A stretch of DNA of 64,000 nucleotides from Taiwanofungus camphoratus. Lineage: Eukaryota; Basidiomycota; Agaricomycetes; Polyporales; Taiwanofungaceae. The notes below the pieces were generated by a model. It saw only the letters and a list, made by a program, of their open reading frames with translations. It was not told where the DNA came from and did no database searches. The translations under genes were made by a program, and so were the position numbers. Positions 59,394-64,000 of this stretch are shown one piece after another. The stretch is taken from NCBI GenBank assembly GCA_003999685.1, contig CP021223.1, positions 620,001-684,000 of the forward strand, given 5' to 3'. How positions within the stretch are numbered: the stretch's first letter is position 1; every line of letters begins with the position of its first letter.

Positions 59394-61180
59394 TCAATAC
59401 CGTTTTTTAAAAAGGTAATGCCCAACGCCCCACCTCATGTAGACGTGGTTAGCAATCCAGTTTCGCGAAGTATATCAGACTTACTCTTGACCAGCGTTCA
59501 TCGCGAAAAGCTCCGCACATGCGAGATAAAACACCCTGAATCTGATGCACCCACATATATGCCATTCGGAATCGCAGAAGCGAGAAGGGGGGAACAGGAA
59601 CATACCGATAAAATGCCTTCTTCCCCTCTTCACCTGGAAGTCCTTTCGCTAAAGCATCCCTTTCGAGAGCTTTGAGGCCTTCTTGCGCGTGTGAGTCTTG
59701 GAGCTTGAGCCAGTCCTCGCACGTCTGCGCGTAGTGGCGCCCATTTAGACACCAGCTACGCACGAGCGTTAGGTCGTCCTGGAAGTAAAGCTAGCGTGAA
59801 TAATCGAGGGTGTTAGCCTGATTCAGCTCGGCTTCGCGAGAACGTAGGTGTGGGAACATACAAGGAGATCATGCGAAGGCATGGTACCTCCTTTCATAGT
59901 GACCGGATATCAGAGAGAGAATATAGAGAAGATGAACGAATACAGACCAGAAAAGAAATTCTGGGCCATCCAGCCATCGTCTGCTTCAAAGTGATACGGC
60001 GTGGTGCGGAGGCAAAATATGTGTACAAAAAAAGTGCGTCAGATCCGGGTCGCAACCAGCCGGATACTTTGGACATGAGCAACTTGTAGTTCTTCATGTG
60101 TTCAAACATCTAGTAAGAGTTCTTCCACATTAGAGGCAGCGGTTCATGTCCACGCGTCTACCACATACTTCGATGGAGAGGATACGGTCAAAACTGACTG
60201 TCTGTGTAAGAACGGCCATTTCAAATCCTATCAACGACGCTCACTGTTTATGACCGCTGAAGTCGAAATGATTGACATCTGCGGTGATAACCTGAAATCG
60301 AAAGCATTGAAGAGACCTGGGCTAAGCTAGTAGGAGCAAAAGTACCTCTACATTGGACAGGCCACGCGATCTGACTACAGACTCGATATATGCTTTTTGA
60401 GTGATTGAATTCGATAAGCCTGTGATGCGGGACTTAGGATATCTCTATAATGTCACACGTAGTATCAGGTTTACTCCAAAACCAAACTCTTTGCTTACTT
60501 CGGCTAGATAAAGTGTCAAGCTGCCCCATCCTTCAGCAATGTGCGTGAGCTAGCAGAGGTGGCCTGGAAGTGATATAAAATCGTACCACATCCGAGATCA
60601 AGTATGTCGAGGCCGTTAATCAGCTGGGCCTTCTCGCAATAGTTTTCAAGCATCAGTACTTCTGCTTCCTCGATGCTTTCGTTGCCAGTTGGGTACAAAC
60701 AACACGAATACTTTGCATGAGGTCCAAGGCAGGACAACATAAAATCCGTAGGCACCTGCATTAAATGTTAAGCAGAGAAGGAATGAACATCTGAGAAATG
60801 ATCAACCCACTTCGTAATGTTGCTTGTTTGCTGTGTCAGTCAAGTCGGCAATCGTAGGTCTCGCACGAGCTGTCTCCACCCAGTCCATTTTCGCCGCATG
60901 ATTGGCCTCGAAAGACCCTCGATCAATCTCGCTCAGTCTTTGCCAACAGAGAAGGCGTATTGCTGATCGTAGCACAACATCGGGAATATAACCCTGTGAC
61001 GGTAGATGAATTGGAGTCGACACAGCATCAGTGTCAGTCTGCGACCCCAAGAGGAGATCTTGCCTTGTTCAAGAGTTTGTATCCCAACTGCAATATACAT
61101 TCTATGACCATCATGGATCAAGGTGAGAGAAGACACGCTGATTGACCGAACAGTCCCATTGATATAGGGGTCGTGGACAT
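59394..61180 (-). CDS. SAM-dependent methyltransferase, cyclopropane-fatty-acid-synthase-like
   Basis: A member of the CFA synthase / coclaurine N-methyltransferase-like group. Readable exons give GYIPDVVLRSAIRLLCWQRL, MDWVETARARPTIADLTDTA, NKQHYEVPTDFMLSCLGPHA, KYSCCLYPTGNESIEEAE, the SAM site LDILDLGCGWGSLTLYLAE (across two introns), ITGLSNSITQKAYIESVV, FDRILSIEMFEHMKNYKLLM, SGWLRPG, DDGWMAQNFFSGGTMPSHDL, YFQDDLTLVRSWCLNGRHYA and a final EWGVGHYLFKKRY with the stop at 59394-59396. Right after WLRPGSDA the frame shifts by one base at a run of seven A on the plus strand (60027-60033). An eight-base run would restore the family reading FVHIFC. The first exon (ATG 61180, MSTTPISMGLF) is tentative because its phase does not join well to GYIPDVV. 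Confidence 0.75.
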
Positions 61181-61383
61181 ACTCAAGTTTGTTTCCTGTC
61201 AGTGTCAATTATAATTTCAACAATGCTTCAGACATGCTGCGCCTCCCAATTTCCGAATTTACTGTTGTGAAGGTACACGTGACATGGTGACCGTACTTAC
61301 CTTGACCTCCGCCAATGGTCGTGTGCAGTATTCTGAGGTTTCTATTCTGATCTGCTAAATCCAGTTACCAGCAGCAGGCTTGT

Positions 61384-63943
61384 ATGTCGATTGCACGGGG
61401 ATGGAGTTCCTCTCTTCTGCGCCATACGAGTCGAGGTCAAAACGTAGCCATGCTTGACCGCTACGACACTATTCGCAGATTTTTCAAAGGACAATACTCC
61501 ACTCATTCTCTTTTCTATAACACTACGACCTCTGAGCTAGTTTTCACTCGAATATATGCCCAGAATAAGCACATTCGACTCTATAGGAGGCCTACCCGTC
61601 CTTGCTCCCGGGAACTGACTTGGACCGCCTGCAACAGAGTGGAGCGAGGACAAGACAGCTCAGAGCAGAACACAAAGTCAGCATCGCAGGAGAGCTCGAC
61701 ACTATCGTCAAGTCCTGTTAAGGACCCTCAAAAAAATGGACATGATGGGTCGAGTCAACAGCGTCTCGATAATTATCCTCGCTTGTTTCGACGGTTAGCC
61801 ATGTCTCTACCTCATCTCCACCGTCCAACGCGGGACGACTTCCTCAATGCCGCCAACGGATTTTGGCAGCGTGCAAGAGTGCGCTTCAGGTGGCTCACCA
61901 TCAGGTCCTTCCGTAAGTACAATGCCGACGACATATCCGCTTTCGTTACATGGTTCTTCATGAGCCAAACACTATGGCTTCTGGTCGGCACGTGAGGGCG
62001 CTTTCGCCATTGTGTGTTCTGTTCGTACTGATGTGTGTGATATCTGCAGTACCACCTTCTTTTCTGTAGTATTCGCCACGGCAAATAGCTTGCGTTTGCA
62101 AGGTTTGTGTCTTCACATTGACGTCGTACATTCGCTGGGCTCATACTTGACGGTGAAATAGAATATGTTGCTCGCGCAATCAGCGATTACCTAACGGCAG
62201 AAACAGGCATCACCATCATTTTCGAGTCTGCGATCGTCCCAAAGTGGAAGGACTCGCGCCTCTCTTTCAAGAACGTCTACATCACCCGCCGTCCAGCCGA
62301 CACTGATCGTTCTGGTTGGCGCAAGTTGGATAGGAATGCGGCCCACAAAGCCGCAGCCGGGTATGACGTCAGTAATCACCCGTCGTACCACGGCACTGGC
62401 GACGAAGAGGATGATGCGAACATCCAGGACCACTCAAGTGACGACTTGAATTACTCGATGTTCGATCTGAGCGTGGACTCGATCGACGTGACACTTTCTC
62501 TCGCACGGTGGCTCGACGGCAAAGGCCTCATTGCCGATGCAGTGGTTAAGGGTGTGCGAGGGGTTCTAGGTACCGTTGACATTCACTCTTACAGATCAGC
62601 AATCTGAATTGCATTGTCAGATCGTCGCTCGGTGACTTGGGATTCGGACCATCCGCTCGACCCAGCGTCGTTCCGGCACCGTGCGCAACCGGGGGACTTC
62701 GAGCTCCAGTCGCTCCAGCTGGAGGATGTACTGATCACGGTGTACCAGCCGGGCAGTTTCCGCCCGTATACGGCATCTATTTTCCGTGCGGACATCCTCA
62801 CGTTCCGGAAGCAGTGGGTTTGCTACGACTTCCTCTCCGCAGAGAACGCCGTCGGGCAGATCGACAACTGCCTCTTCAGTCTACACCGTCCCCAGAGCAT
62901 CGGCCGTACTACTGACCAAGACCTCAAGGACGGACAATGGTCGCGAATGGTAAGCGGGCCGCAATGTCGAACTGAACAAGGATTAATGATGTTACGGTCT
63001 CATGTTAGTCGCGCTTCCGGATGGATGGTCTGAACATTGACCACCTGCAAGCTATGACGACCCAAGAGGGGCCCATTTCCTGGATCACCTCCGGCAAAGT
63101 CGACGCGGTGTTTGACGTCAAGTTCCCGCGTGACCCTCAGGGCGACCTGGCATTCAATGCACTTCTCGGAGAGCTCGCAGATGCGATCTCGACAGCCGCT
63201 TCATCCGTCACGACGGACCGCATCCCGGGCCAGCGTGAACTAGCGAAGCCCCCGCTGAGTGCACCATCGGATGATAACCAGATGGCGGAGGACACGCCAC
63301 AGGTGGTGATTGATATCGACCTCCGTTTCCGGGACTTAAAAGCTGCTGTGCCGATCTTCACGAATGATTTAAGCTACGTGAATAATGCACTTATCAGACC
63401 CATTGTTGCGTTCATGAAGTGCGTGGATTATGACCTGATGATTTGCTCTCTCCACTCACCTTCTTTGCAGTGCGAACAGGACGTTAGTGCCAATACGCTG
63501 TAGAGTAGTCAAGCCTCTTAGTGCTTTTGATGGATCATGGACGGTGAGTTTTGATTACGCCAGTTCGTACCATTTCATTTATGCTGATGTGTCTTTGATA
63601 GTTGTGGGAAAGTAAGCCTATCAAAATCTTTAGCTAAGGACAGCCATTGACCCTTACATTGACCAGCCGAACTCATGGACGCCGTCGCACTGAAGGTAGC
63701 TGTCTTGGACACCTTATGCCTCACAGGTACTGATGTCCTGTCACTCAGGTGTACGAAGCCATGGCCTATCATGTTACACAAGCAAACTTCAACTGCCGGG
63801 TTAAAGCCGTTAGCGCCTGGAGCCTGCAGTTGACGGCCAATGCGGTCTTGTCCGCATTACGGACATTGGTGGACCCAGTAACTGCGCATCTGCGGGAGCT
63901 TTACGAAGAGACCATCCCTCATGATCTGCTTTCCAGTCATTAG
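61384..63943 (+). CDS. MDM31: Mitochondrial inner-membrane protein MDM31/MDM32 family
   Basis: Mdm31/32 are inner-membrane proteins needed for mitochondrial shape, nucleoid placement and cardiolipin handling. The ATG at 61384 starts with a basic leader (MSIARGWSSSLLRHTSRG) suited to mitochondrial import. After a Ser/Gln-rich stretch the conserved part begins: YNADDISAFVTWFFMSQTLW with the following hydrophobic helix; GITIIFESAIVPKWKDSRLS; FKNVYITRRP; SMFDLSVDSIDVTLSLARWL; GKGLIADAVVKGVRGVLDRR across an intron; FELQSLQLEDVLITVYQPG; IDNCLFSLHRPQS; RMDGLNIDHLQAMT and PISWITSGKVDAVFDVKFP. Later exons carry VVIDIDLRFRDLKAAVPIF and YVNNALIRPIVAFM. It ends HDLLSSH, with the stop at 63941-63943, 57 bp before the window edge. 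It is divergent from the methyltransferase. Confidence 0.9.
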
Positions 63944-64000
63944 GGTCTTCGCACCATGCGTAAGCTTCCCTTATTGGTATACGCCCACCTTCAAGCAGTA

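Noticed and set aside
1-64000. Transposons, LTR-type elements, CRISPR arrays or virus-like genes
   Set aside because: I looked for transposase, reverse transcriptase, integrase and capsid-like readings and for long terminal repeats. None was found; the only long repeat is the GH92 gene pair.

Overview
The window looks like nuclear DNA of a basidiomycete, most likely a wood-decay agaricomycete. Nearly every gene is cut by many introns of about 45-70 bp with GT...AG ends. The gene set includes a glyoxal-oxidase type copper radical oxidase, DUF6533 and DUF6697 type proteins typical of Agaricomycetes, and intron-rich eukaryotic housekeeping genes. Gene density is high. I saw no intact transposon, retroelement, rRNA or CRISPR array. 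Exon joins were worked out by eye from splice sites and family conservation, so small errors are possible.

Left part (1-21.3 kb): about 1.4 kb without a clear gene; a copper radical oxidase with a hydrophobic C-terminal tail; a tRNA-Val(AAC) on the minus strand; UTP25 (ribosome biogenesis); about 1 kb of AT-rich spacer; TOP3 with a tail of GRF and CCHC zinc fingers; RSE1/SF3B3 (splicing); two tandem Ohr/OsmC peroxidase genes; and an NKAP-like SR-rich protein. All the protein genes lie on the plus strand.

Middle (22-37.3 kb): a DUF6533 membrane protein, an ER FKBP (minus) divergent from RPL39, GET1, malate synthase, a single-exon kinase-like protein, a DUF6697-like gene (minus), a PAQR/HlyIII receptor with a long N-terminal extension, and mitochondrial-type peptidyl-tRNA hydrolase.

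Right part (37.7-64 kb): two GH92 alpha-mannosidase paralogues in opposite orientation flank about 13.8 kb. Between them are a membrane-anchored DUF1771-Smr protein, an F-box protein, TAF12, a degenerate tRNA-Val-like sequence, a decayed NAD(P)-dependent epimerase pseudogene, a secreted protein with dibasic sites, and PRM1 (cell fusion). Beyond the second GH92 gene lie a CFA-synthase-like methyltransferase, with one apparent frameshift in a homopolymer, and MDM31, divergent from it.

The genes do not form one pathway. Themes are RNA and ribosome biology (UTP25, RSE1, NKAP, RPL39, PTH1, tRNA), secretory and ER functions (FKBP2, GET1, GH92 pair, copper radical oxidase), peroxide chemistry (the oxidase and the Ohr pair) and membrane biology (PAQR, PRM1, MDM31). 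No new multi-gene system could be shown. The best leads are the inverted GH92 pair, the TM-Smr protein, the repeat-bearing PAQR extension and the PRM1/secreted-protein pair.
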